From the NCBI RefSeq assembly GCF_000516985.1, contig NW_006917096.1, forward strand, positions 3,457,606-3,521,605: a stretch of 64,000 nt of DNA, given 5' to 3'. The translations under genes and the position numbers were made by a program. The DNA comes from Pestalotiopsis fici W106-1. Its lineage: Eukaryota; Ascomycota; Sordariomycetes; Amphisphaeriales; Sporocadaceae. This document shows, piece by piece, positions 23,790 to 33,300 of the stretch (positions within the stretch are counted from its first letter, which is position 1; each line of letters starts with the position of its first letter). Below the pieces are notes generated by a model that was not told where the DNA came from, searched no databases, and saw nothing but the letters and a program-made list of their open reading frames with translations.

Positions 23790-26700
23790 ATGGACGTCGC
23801 CGACAGAGACCCGGACCCTCGATCAGGTCCTACACACCACCACAAAGCGTCATTTCCGCCGAGATATCGCCCACATCACCAACGGCGCCCAGACGAGCAT
23901 GCTCGAGATGTTGTCATGAATCGCAGCGACGAACAACAAAGAGATCGGGGCCGGTCTGAACGCGAGCCTCGAGCTCCGCACGAAAGTGCACACGATAGGA
24001 CACGCTCCATCTCTCCAGCCCCGAGGCGACCAGGTGCCTTCCGGGACCGTGATTTTCCACGCGACGGGTGGCGCGACGATTTTCGTGACAGAGACGACAT
24101 ACCCAAAGGCCCCCGCCACAGGTCGCGTTCCCCAGGCTCGCCCAGCAAGAGGCGAAGAAGCCCCAGTCCCGGACCACACCGCAGCCTCAAGAAGTCAAAG
24201 CGCGAGAGGGAGCGGGAGAAGCGACGGGCGAGAAGAGCCCGCCATCGGAATTCATCTGCCCATCGACGGTCTCGCTCACCATACGACGGCTATCATCGTT
24301 CGGACAGGCCTGGTCCCTCGGGCGGGCAGCACACAGAACGACGCAGCCAGTCGCCTCACTTTTCCCGTCAGGCTGGCGCCGAGAGGGGCACATCACCCTA
24401 TGCACGATCCCGCCGGAACTCGTTGACGAGTAATCGTGACCGTGACCGTGACCGATCACCGAGAGCGGAATCTCGTCATTCGCAAATGTCTCGTGCTCAT
24501 TCCCCCCTCCCACCTAATCACTCTGAGGCGGGTTCGTACTCCCGTCGCTCAACTTCTCCAACGCACGAGCCTGCCGCCTTTCACCGCCCACCTCGCTCTC
24601 CGCGAATGGACCGACCGCCTCCGACAGGACCATCGGCTTCTCGCAAGAAGAAACGTCGAGATAGGGAAGATCCTCGCAGTGGCAAGCGAGGAGGACAGCC
24701 TTCATCCGGGGCTAATAGTATCGAGGTGAACACAAGTCGAAGAGGCGATCCACGGGGTGGTTTTGGTTCACAACCTCCGCCTTTCGCCTCGAGACGTGAG
24801 CCGCGTCGTAGTCAATCGCCACCATACAATGCCTTTGATACCTCCCGTCACGGTTCGCCAGATCCTCGGTCACCCCGTAGCCCATCAGGCCAGACGGATA
24901 GACGGAGCTATGAGCATCCATCGCCCCGAGATGCACCATCAGGTCCTCGGCAGGCCAATTTATCACCACTCCAACCCCCAACAGGTCCTTCCCAAGCTGG
25001 ACGCGGTTTCTCGAGAAGCGGCTTCCGAGGTGGCAGCTTCAGCTCAGCACGTTCTGAAAGCCGAGGCAGTTTCAATCCACCATCAGGTCCTGCTGCTGGC
25101 AGGACAAACAACAATCACTCTGACGAAACCACGCCTGAGCCATCCTCGGCAATAATCCATTCGGTTTTTGCAGGAAATGTCAAGACTGACAACCTCGATG
25201 AAAATTACAATGTTCAAAGTAGAGAATTGCACAACGACGACTCCCAAGCAGATGAGAATGACAGAGAACAGGAACCTCAGAGCCAACCAGTTGCACCAGG
25301 CCCACCGGCTACTACACCCACTGGGCCCAGGATAAGCTTCTCGCTTAAGGCAACTTCAAAGGCCCCTGTTACTGCCCCCAAACCGGAGATCTCCCAGAAG
25401 TTTAGCGCACCTGCTCCGAGGAGAGATCCGCAACCGGTAGATGATCGAAGTAACAGAGATCGCGATCTCCCCAAAGATACGCCGACAGGGCCATCGTCGT
25501 CTAGAGCACGACATGAACCTGATCATCATAGTAGACACCGGGCACCTGAACCTCCGAGGGGCCCACGGCAGCCCGAGTCATCGCGGGGTCCACGACATCC
25601 CGAGCCCTCCAGAGGCCCACGAGAGCATGATCCTGCCAGAGGCCCGCGACATCCTGAGCCCCCTAGGGGTCCTCGGCAGCCGCGTATGCGAAAAGTCAAG
25701 AAGATTGAACGGCGGCTGAAGCCCAAGCCAAGGCTTCCCGAAAACCTGGCCAAGTCCGAGTCCCCATTTTTCAGAAAGCCTGGCAACGAGTCAGTAGTGG
25801 GATCTGGTACTTATGGCAAGGTGTTCAAAGGAAAACATGTTTACACTGGAAGGCTCGTCGCCTTGAAAAAGATACGGATGGAAGGCGAGAAAGATGGATT
25901 CCCAGTCACGGCAGTGCGCGAGATCAAGCTGCTGCAATCATTACGTCATGACAATATTGTCGCTTTACAGGAGGTCATGATCGAGAAGGATGCCTGCTAT
26001 ATGGTATTTGAGTATCTTTCTCACGATTTGACCGGTCTTCTGAACCATCCGTCTTTTATTCTGGATGCAGCTCAGAAAAAGCACCTCGCCAAGCAACTTT
26101 TTGATGGTTTAGACTACTTGCACGCCCGAGGGGTTCTGCATCGAGACATCAAGGCTGCGAATATCCTTGTGAGCAGCGACGGAATACTAAAGCTTGCGGA
26201 TTTCGGTCTGGCGCGATTCTACACGAAACATCACCGGAACGACTACACAAACCGTGTCATCACGATATGGTACAGATCTCCAGAGCTACTGCTAGGCGAA
26301 ACCCAGTACACTGCAGCTGTTGATGTTTGGAGCGCAGCATGTGTTATGGTCGAGATCTTTACGCGCCATGCCATCTTTCCCGGCGACGGAACGGAAATCA
26401 ACCAGCTCGACCGGATATATGCCATCATGGGTACGCCCAACAAGTCGGAGTGGCCTGACCTCACCAAGATGGAGTGGTTCGAGCTTCTCCGACCTGGGTA
26501 TCGCAAGCCTAGTGTTTTTGCTGAAAGGTACAAGGAAAAAGTACCAGTCGCGGCATTCGATCTCTTGGCCTCCATGTTCCAATACGATCCAGCCAAGAGA
26601 CCATCTGCCGCTGAGGTTTTGGCACATCCTTATTTCACTTCGGAGATGCCTCCGCCACGACAAGCCGTCGAGTAAGTTGCACGAATCAAACAAACTTGCG

Positions 26701-26988
26701 AAACACACACTAACCATTTTTAGACTCGCCGATATTCAAGGCGAATGGCACGAGTTCGAGTCCAAGGCACTCCGTAAGGAAAAGGAAAAGAAGGAGCGCC
26801 AGGAACGTCAGGAGCGAGAGGCTCGGCGCGCGGCGCAGGCCAAAGAGGCAGCCAAATCTGAGCGCGATGCTATACCGCGAGACAATGAGAGGAAGCGGCC
26901 GGTCCCGTCGCCAGACAATCGGGATACTAAGAGGCTTCATGTGGAAGAGCAACCATCATCTTCAGACAAACCGGCAGACGTTGCATAG
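23790..26988 (+). CDS. CTK1: Cyclin-dependent CTD kinase, Ctk1/Lsk1 (CDK12-like)
   Basis: Two exons (23790-26671, 26724-26988) join across a 52-bp intron (GTAAGT...TTTTTAG) to give 1048 residues. The first 650 or so residues are a low-complexity Arg/Ser/Pro-rich region with RSRSP-like and RGPRxPEP repeats, as in CDK12/13-type kinases. The kinase domain (about 665-950) has GSGTYGKVF, the cyclin-binding helix PVTAVRE, HRDIKAANIL, DFGLA, the threonine of the activation loop in DYTNRVITIWYRSPE, and GTEINQLDRIYAIMGTP. The basic coiled tail after the intron (KEKEKKERQERQERE) is typical of fungal Ctk1. The family acts with a cyclin K-type partner to phosphorylate Ser2 of the RNA polymerase II CTD during elongation. 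The cyclin-binding helix and extended RS region favour Ctk1 over Bur1/CDK9. It converges on the snoRNA host gene. Confidence 0.85.
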
Positions 26989-27340
26989 TTTTATGCCTTT
27001 GGCCAATCAGACTCTGAAGAGTGATGTAGACGACTAGGCCTTCTAGGTGTTGACATGTAATGGCAAGCGAGTTGTATGCTTGATAGACCAAAAGTGATAT
27101 ACCATAATATTATGACACGCTGATCCCTGGCCATATCTATCACATGGTACATTGCCCAAGTCTCGCATGTCAATTATCGTATGCATCCTTGCTGGCATGG
27201 TAGCTAAATATGTTTTATGCTCTTTCGATTTTGGTTGGGCTATCTGCGCGTTCACTGTTCTACGGTTTCATCTGTTCATGAAAACTGTCAGCAACAGAAC
27301 AAGTCTGGGGTATCCAATTGCCTTTGGGTGTCAACGGGAA

Positions 27341-27411
27341 ACGCTCAGTACAACAATGACAATAGGCCTCAGCGGCATGGCCTCAGAATACGAAAGTACT
27401 CATCACAGCGA
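27341..27411 (-). ncRNA. Box C/D snoRNA 9 (host intron 9)
   Basis: Box C is GTGATGA (27406-27400), box D is CTGA (27348-27345) and a D'-like CTGA lies at about 27386-27383. The ends pair as CGC...GCG. It is the shortest of the nine, with 62 bases from box C to box D. Box D lies 73 nt before the proposed acceptor. The guide next to box D corresponds to a target reading TACAACAATGAC; no rRNA site was assigned. Confidence 0.78.
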
Positions 27412-27600
27412 TAGATCCGGATAGTTTGAAAGGGAATGACAAATAGAATATGTATCTTACTTTTTAACGTAGAGCTTTACTCACTGCACGGCCGAGACAA
27501 GGTGATGCTGCCGCCAGTCCCAGATTCATCTATTTTTTGAAACGTCAGCCACCGAATAGGATCAAAGCAACCAGACGTTTGGAATGAGATGAATTTTCGA

Positions 27601-27684
27601 GTGCTCAGTGTGGGTGCAAGTTGATAGTCATCAGCAGCGTCATTGACGCCAACTTCAAACTCCGCGCATTGGTCATCATGGCAA
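27601..27684 (-). ncRNA. Box C/D snoRNA 8 (host intron 8)
   Basis: Box C is ATGATGA (27679-27673), box C' is CTGATGA (27634-27628) and box D is CTGA (27608-27605). D' is degenerate. A short TGC/GCA terminal stem is possible. Box D lies 75 nt before the 3' splice site. The box D guide would match a target reading TGTGGGTGCAAGTTG; the target is not assigned. Confidence 0.82.
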
Positions 27685-27878
27685 GGGTAAACGGATAGAG
27701 ATTTCTATGCGTCAAGTGGAGCAAACCAAATGAAGAATCAAGCTTACCATGTGCCCCCAAGAAATCGTGTCGAATCGTCTGACGACTACTCCGCCCCAAG
27801 TTCTCCTGTTTTGTGCCAAATGTTAGCTACCAGCATATGATTGATGCAATGCGATTTGGGAGTGGAAATAGATTTCAA

Positions 27879-27968
27879 GTGCTCAGTCCGAGTATACTGT
27901 TGTAGGTCATCATCAAAGTGTCACAAGGCACCGCCTCTCTGAATCCCATTTCTCTGTCATCATGGCCA
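27879..27968 (-). ncRNA. Box C/D snoRNA 7 (host intron 7)
   Basis: Box C is ATGATGA (27963-27957), a C'-like TGATGATGA lies near 27915-27907 and box D is CTGA (27886-27883). The box D to acceptor distance is 77 nt. The guide adjacent to box D would match TCCGAGTATACTG; the target is unassigned. Confidence 0.82.
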
Positions 27969-28225
27969 ATGTAAATGGATGTGGGGTAGTTTCCATATAT
28001 ATACACAAATGAAGGGAAGAAAAGAAAGGATATTGATGAGCTTACCAAGCATCTAGGATGACCTTTTGTTTTTTCCTTTTTTTGTTTTTTTTTTGTTTTT
28101 TTTTGTCAAATTATCCGTTTGGGTGTTTAACCAATAACCGAATCTAATTCCTCATGTGTCAAAGTGTCAGCTGCCAGAGGTCATAACGAAATCAAATCCG
28201 ATTTGGTGCAAGGTTGGGAATGCGG

Positions 28226-28307
28226 CTTCTCAGTACACGGTTGCATATGTCTATCAGCAGCAGTGCCCATATGGGTTTACTTCAAAGTAGGTTTTTCATC
28301 ATCGCCA
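28226..28307 (-). ncRNA. Box C/D snoRNA 6 (host intron 6)
   Basis: Box C is ATGATGA (28302-28296) and box D is CTGA (28233-28230). C' is weak (CTGATAG near 28256-28250). The box D guide would match TACACGGTTGCATATG. Its first eight bases (TACACGG plus the flank) are shared with snoRNA 4, suggesting related guides. Confidence 0.78.
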
Positions 28308-28504
28308 GGGTATATATGTAAGAATTGGAAAGGGACAAGAGGATAGCTTACCACGTGCCTAGATAATGGCTCGAGCTGAAAGGGAGGTTCATGCTGTATT
28401 TTGAAGACTGGCGGACTAGGTTTATCTGTTATCAAAGGAGCCAATGTTAGCTTTCTTGAATGACAAGGCAACAGCTTGTGGTCTGCAGCAATCAATATTT
28501 GTCG

Positions 28505-28593
28505 TGGCTCAGAAGAATTCCCAGATCATCAGCAAGTAGCGCGGTGTGCGCTCCTTTGATCAGCAAGCTCAGCAGGTCAGGTCATCACAGCCC
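28505..28593 (-). ncRNA. Box C/D snoRNA 5 (host intron 5)
   Basis: Box C is GTGATGA (28588-28582), D' is CTGA (28572-28569), C' is CTGATGA (28532-28526) and box D is CTGA (28512-28509). A GGC/GCC terminal stem brackets C and D. An internal hairpin AGCGC...GCGCT lies between D' and C'. Its body resembles snoRNA 4 and its box D guide resembles snoRNA 3. Confidence 0.87.
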
Positions 28594-28840
28594 AAATAAT
28601 GTGGTCATCTTTGAAAAGAGAAAAGAAAACAAGTAAAGAATGTGTGAGCTTACCGCAACGGATATTGGCAAGTCCTTTGAGAAGCGATTCTTTGAGCCTT
28701 CTTGTCGTTGGGAGGTTGCGGATGCTTGGTATGCTCGGGAGAAGGGATCATATCGGCGGCTGGTTATCTGTGAAGAAGGCTTAATTTGTTAGCTTCTGCC
28801 TCCTATAACAAAGCTTGAGTAAACCGTCAATGGAGGGTCA

Positions 28841-28931
28841 TGGCTCAGTACACGGATGAGCATATTTTGTCAGCAAATAGCGCGTCGTGCGCTTCTTTCA
28901 GCAGACCAAACAAACCAGTTCATCACAGCCA
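28841..28931 (-). ncRNA. Box C/D snoRNA 4 (host intron 4)
   Basis: Box C is GTGATGA (28926-28920), D' is CTGA (28901-28898) and box D is CTGA (28848-28845). The terminal stem is TGGC/GCCA. Its 5' half and internal GC hairpin are similar to snoRNA 5, so the two are probably duplicates with diverged guides. The box D guide would match TACACGGATGAGC. Confidence 0.86.
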
Positions 28932-29171
28932 GATTATTTGTCTTTGTCCTAAAACAATAGGAAGAAAGATGTAAACTTACTGTGGCTAGTATCTGCGGTT
29001 CTCTTGCGCAATCTTTTGTCGTCTTGTTTTCATTATTAGGGTGGCTAGAGAGGCATGATACACTCTCAGGGAGGAATTCGGCAGGCTCGTTCGTCTGTGA
29101 AAAGAAAAGTCTCGTTTGTTAGCTACTTCATGGCATGACAAAGATTTAATTGAATAATGAGTAGATGTTGG

Positions 29172-29261
29172 TGGCTCAGAAGAATTGCCAAAATAAATCA
29201 CAGGCACTGCTGTAATAGTGCGTTCTCATTCCTCATCTGATGTATCTGATCATCATGGCTA
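29172..29261 (-). ncRNA. Box C/D snoRNA 3 (host intron 3)
   Basis: Box C is ATGATGA (29256-29250) and box D is CTGA (29179-29176), 81 nt before the acceptor. The guide adjacent to box D would match AAGAATTGCCA, which differs by one base from the corresponding guide of snoRNA 5. C' and D' are weak. Confidence 0.8.
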
Positions 29262-29468
29262 GAAAGACGGGTGGTCTACGTGGATGGGGGAAGAGGAAAC
29301 CTTTCCTACCATGCCTTGAATTTGTTTGCTGAGTGGTTACAGGCGGAGTTTCTTTGATTGCGGGTTGGTGAAACAAGCCTCGGGCGACGCGAGATTGTCC
29401 TGTTGTAGTCGAATGTTAGTTATCTGAATACGACAAAGGTATAAACTGGTTTAGGGCACTATATCCTG

Positions 29469-29551
29469 AGGCTCAGAGAAAATAGGTAATCAATAAAGCT
29501 CGGTCTAGTGAGCAGTTTCATTCCAATCACCACTGTTCGTCATCATAGCCA
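29469..29551 (-). ncRNA. Box C/D snoRNA 2 (host intron 2)
   Basis: Box C is ATGATGA (29546-29540) and box D is CTGA (29476-29473), with a GGC/GCC terminal stem. Box D is 73 nt before the 3' splice site. The box D guide would match AGAAAATAGGTAATC; the target is unassigned. Confidence 0.82.
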
Positions 29552-29733
29552 AAGACGTGATGTTTGTCGTTGAGAGAAGTTGCGAAAAGCGTGATCAAAC
29601 TTACCATTAGTTGTGGCCGACGATCGTTGAAATTATTGTTACGATGTGGTATGATAACAGCATGCTTGCCTGGCTTGTCCATTGTTAGTGGATGGTTGAA
29701 AGAAAGTATCAAGTCTTGAATGATGTTTGTTGG

Positions 29734-29821
29734 AAGCTCAGTTCAAGGAACACAGTGTTCAGTCAGCGGTTGTGCGCGGGGCGCAACCTCAAGAATACAC
29801 AAGCACTGCTCATCATGGCCA
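29734..29821 (-). ncRNA. Box C/D snoRNA 1 (host intron 1)
   Basis: Box C is ATGATGA (29816-29810), D'-like CTGA motifs lie at 29766-29759 and box D is CTGA (29741-29738). A two-base GC stem is possible at the ends. It is the first snoRNA in transcription order. Box D is about 68 nt from the preferred acceptor. Confidence 0.8.
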
Positions 29822-30068
29822 GGCACGAAGACAATCGTGCAGAATGAGGAGAATGGATGGACTTACCACGCGATGTGCATATGTTCAAGATGCTTTGTCA
29901 AAAGGACTGAATCACATATCAAGTAAATGTAAGAGTAGTCGGCGAGGTATATGGTCAAGGTCTGGTAATAGAACAAGTGTTGATAAAGGGAATGGGAATG
30001 GGAATGGAAGAGGTGTGTGGTGAAAGAATGTTTGGAAAGATTAAAGATGTATGGAACTCTGCCTGGAC

Positions 30069-30074
30069 TTATAC
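30069..30074 (-). promoter_or_regulatory. Candidate TATA box of the snoRNA host gene
   Basis: Minus-strand TATAAG within AAGTATAAGTCC, about 30 bases upstream of the pyrimidine-rich sequence where exon 1 is proposed to start. Position and context are suggestive only. Confidence 0.45.
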
Positions 30075-30200
30075 TTAATTTTCTGGCCTCCTGGCAGCTG
30101 GCTGATTTGCGCGCGGCGCGAGACAGCCGGGCACGGCGCCGGTGTTGTGGGTCCACTGGGCAAACGCCGCGGGCGGTGAGAAGTGATTGCGGCGCTGGTG

Positions 30201-30243
30201 GAGGGCGGCGGCTAGTATTACTGCCCAGGCAGCCGCCGCCCTC
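30201..30243. repeat. Perfect 13-bp GC-rich inverted repeat
   Basis: GAGGGCGGCGGCT (30201-30213) and its exact complement AGCCGCCGCCCTC (30231-30243) flank a 17-base spacer. The surrounding 30110-30300 is the most GC-rich non-coding stretch in this part of the window and lies about 130 bp upstream of the proposed TATA box. It could be a protein-binding palindrome or a hairpin. Confidence 0.75.
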
Positions 30244-30360
30244 TTTTCTGCCACTCTCTGGGCCAGGGGCAGGCTCTTTGTTGGGTTACGAGGGCACCGA
30301 CTGGGCCAGCTGGCGCTTGACCACGTCTAGAGATTCTATGCCGCACAAGGAGTGATTTAT

Positions 30361-33300
30361 CTTGTCAAGTGTTGTGTGCCATTCTCTGTCTTTTCTTTCA
30401 GACTAGGTATCTATCAAGTCTTTTCTATGGATGATAATTTCTTCTCTTCTTTTCCATGATGCAAAGTTACTTGAAACGTGCTTCCGCAAGCAATTAGTTA
30501 AACCTGGGTAGACAGAACTCTGCTGGGTTGAATATTGATGTGAAGGACAGCAGAGCTGAGTTGTACACATCTAATTACTGAGACTCTACTATCAGACACT
30601 GGTACCAACCAATCTTTTGAACTCCATCAACTGAGTGACTTGTTTGACACAAAACCATTTTCGTTTTTAGCTGCTCGTGACCAAGTGCCAGAACTCTTGT
30701 CCGTCTGGAAGCGACAAACTGCCAACAGATGTTAATTTTTCAGCAATGCGAAATCAAATTTTCACCAGTGATCACAATGGTCATCATTGGCAAGTGCTCT
30801 CGTGTCTCTTGATTACCATTTCGCATTCTTCTTTCCACTCTTGCACCTCTTGTAGTCACGGAGAAGGCAGCATGATGCTGGCATCTCTGCCCACTCCAGC
30901 TGTGTTGATGTTGGGCGCCACTCGTCATGACTCAGTCATCTTGGAGGCTTAGCAAACGACTCGAAAGCTCAACAGGCTGGTGTAAAATTGAACATTGGCC
31001 CTCCTTGAACTCTTTTCTCTTCATATATCCGTGTGGCTCGTCTTTGTTATAGTTCAGAGAGAGCTCGAGTATGTAAGGATGGCTAAATACGTTCAATTGG
31101 TAGCAGTAAATAGCAAGGACAAACGAACGACCTCCAGAACCAGTTTCCAATTTGCTGGAAAACCACTGCGCTCAATTGTATTTTGACATGTGGGAAGTAC
31201 TCTCCTCTACCTTCGTTCTGTTGTACGCACTATGTCAACGATGTATGGTGAAGCTGTCACACACAGAACCCCGAGACCACTGGCGGGGTGTGTTGAAAGT
31301 TTAGAGCTTGAATTTCCAGCAGATTGTTCACCACAGTTGAACATGGCGTGACAATGATGATCCACATCGATATTTTACCTGACTAGATATGTAAATGTGA
31401 TGTTGGGTGGAGATACTTGCTTCGATGTAGCGGGATTGGTAACGAGCTTCGAGTCGGTACGTTTGTCAAACCACTTGAAGGTTCATACTCATTCGCAGAG
31501 CCGCATTCCCAACTTGAGCTTCGTGACTGGGACTGCGAATGCATGCTGACGCGATAATAATGGTAGCAAATTCCTATTATCAAGTGATAGAGTCTTGCAT
31601 CTTGAGGACCACCAGGACTTCTTTTAGTGGGCGAATTAGTACTGACCGAAAGAGAGCACCATTGACAGCCTCGCTTAAGTATCATGCCCCTCTGCAATTA
31701 GTTGCGTTTGGAGTGGGCTCGATCTACTGTAATCATGCTTCATATAACTACATGAACAGCTCGTTTCGCACACGTGGGTGGAAATTGATCATCAATATGG
31801 CCTCATTAACAGTCAAAACCCACAATCGTGGGGCATATCTAAATAGATTGAGTTGTCTTTTTGCTGTTATTAAGAATGTATGGTGCCCACGTGAGCTCGC
31901 TGACGACATGTCTCTGGTCTGTCCTATGGTCAAAGCCACATTCACATCTTAGCTCTCATCCATAGAGGAATTGTCCAAGAGGCGCGAGCTCATCTTGGTC
32001 TCTGTATTCCAGTTTGCTACGATCAGTTCTGTCCGTCGTTGCGCAAAGTCCGTTATCCATTCGTTTCTGCAAACGCCCTTCTGAGTCAACCGTTTCCCGA
32101 CCGTCTCTATTCTGTCTCAGGCTTTTACCCGCCGCCCAACTGCCGGTAAGCTCCTGCCCTGTTCTGATTGACATATCATCTATCTCGGAGAAAAGGATCT
32201 CATTATTGGGTGTGGCACTTGTGGCTGCCGCTGGGTCAGATGGCTCAAAAACATGCTTGCTTCTCCCCAGGTCCCTATCGCGGGACCTCGTGTCGACAAC
32301 GTGCAAACAGCAATATCCCCTTTAGGCATTTACCAAAGTGCTTCTCCTATAGCTTTCCGCCTTTTTCCTCTTGATGAGATCATGTTGCATTTCCTGCTTT
32401 GGGATTGAAGAAGAGACATTGCCATGGAAGCTCTCAAGAACTAATTTGCAAATCTGCAGTGGCAGTCGGCGGAGGGATTGACGCGCACGGCCCAGTTACT
32501 TGTATCATTCAAACACAACCTATCAATTGCAATTTGCCCACCAGAAACCTCGACATTGTGTCAACTCGAGTACCAGCACCAAGAGTCTTCTGGCCATGTC
32601 ATTTTTGATTGAAGGACACCATCCTTTGAGGTATGTAAATTAATAGGCTAGCTGTCAAAGCCTCTAGACGGTACCTTGCATACTGTGTGTATGTCTACCC
32701 ATGTCAAACCCTCACCGGGATAAGAAAGGTGGTCCAGCAACCTTTTTTTTCTTTCTTACTCGTCCCTCTGCCGCCACAAATCGGAATGCATTCGCGTTCC
32801 CTCAAAAGCCACACGTCCGGCTAAGGATTTTACAAGAAGAAGCGAAATGGTCCACCAGATTCCCAGGGGGGTTGTTCCTGCTCGGGAGCCACATGACGCC
32901 TTCCGCTGCTTGCCAAGGCCTACAAGCGCAGCCGCCGGGAACAGCTTCATTTAGGCAAAAACGGGGGGAGAGGTGAGAGGCCCCCAAAAAGAAATGCAAG
33001 TGAGCTGCTTACCAGCCTCCCCCCTCACCTCTCCAGCGGCCTCTTACTCAGGCCCGCGGGGAGCTTTGCAGCGGTTCCTTTTCCAACAAGGCGCGGCAAT
33101 GTAGGCAAAAGCATCTCTGGGGTAATGTAGATCAGATCGTTTCTCTTCCGCTCGCCAGCAAGGAAGGAGGGTTCTGCGAAAAAAGGTGTGGTCATGCGCA
33201 CGTCTGAGCTCACGGTCAAGGACGATCGGTTTCGGTCTGGGCGGTTCCCAGGAAAACATGATCTCTGGTAAGCTAAGATCTTGGAAGAGTACCAAGGTAG

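Larger units (their letters stand above)
27200..30040 (-). ncRNA. Spliced non-coding host gene for nine intronic box C/D snoRNAs
   Basis: On the minus strand about ten short exons alternate with nine introns. Donors are GTAAGT, GTAAGC, GTAGGA or GTAAGA; branch sites are mostly GCTAACA, CACTAAC or GCTGACA; acceptors are CAG or TAG. Proposed introns: 29866-29670, 29604-29400, 29309-29095, 28980-28768, 28653-28426, 28351-28144, 28045-27806, 27747-27530 and 27460-27272. Internal exons are about 58-114 nt and share no open frame. Each intron holds exactly one C/D snoRNA. The 5' end is placed near 30040 because TATAAG lies at 30074-30069 and a pyrimidine-rich leader follows; the 3' end is unknown. 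Introns are 189-240 bp, against 48-90 bp for most coding introns here. Exon 7 contains an A-rich tract on the RNA strand. Such UHG-like hosts are known in animals and filamentous fungi; the assignment rests on sequence only. Confidence 0.85.

Noticed and set aside
29863..30156. 97-codon minus-strand frame over exon 1 of the snoRNA host gene
   Set aside because: It would run from the promoter region through the proposed TATA box and ends at the exon 1 donor; both tested splice choices into exon 2 give an early stop.
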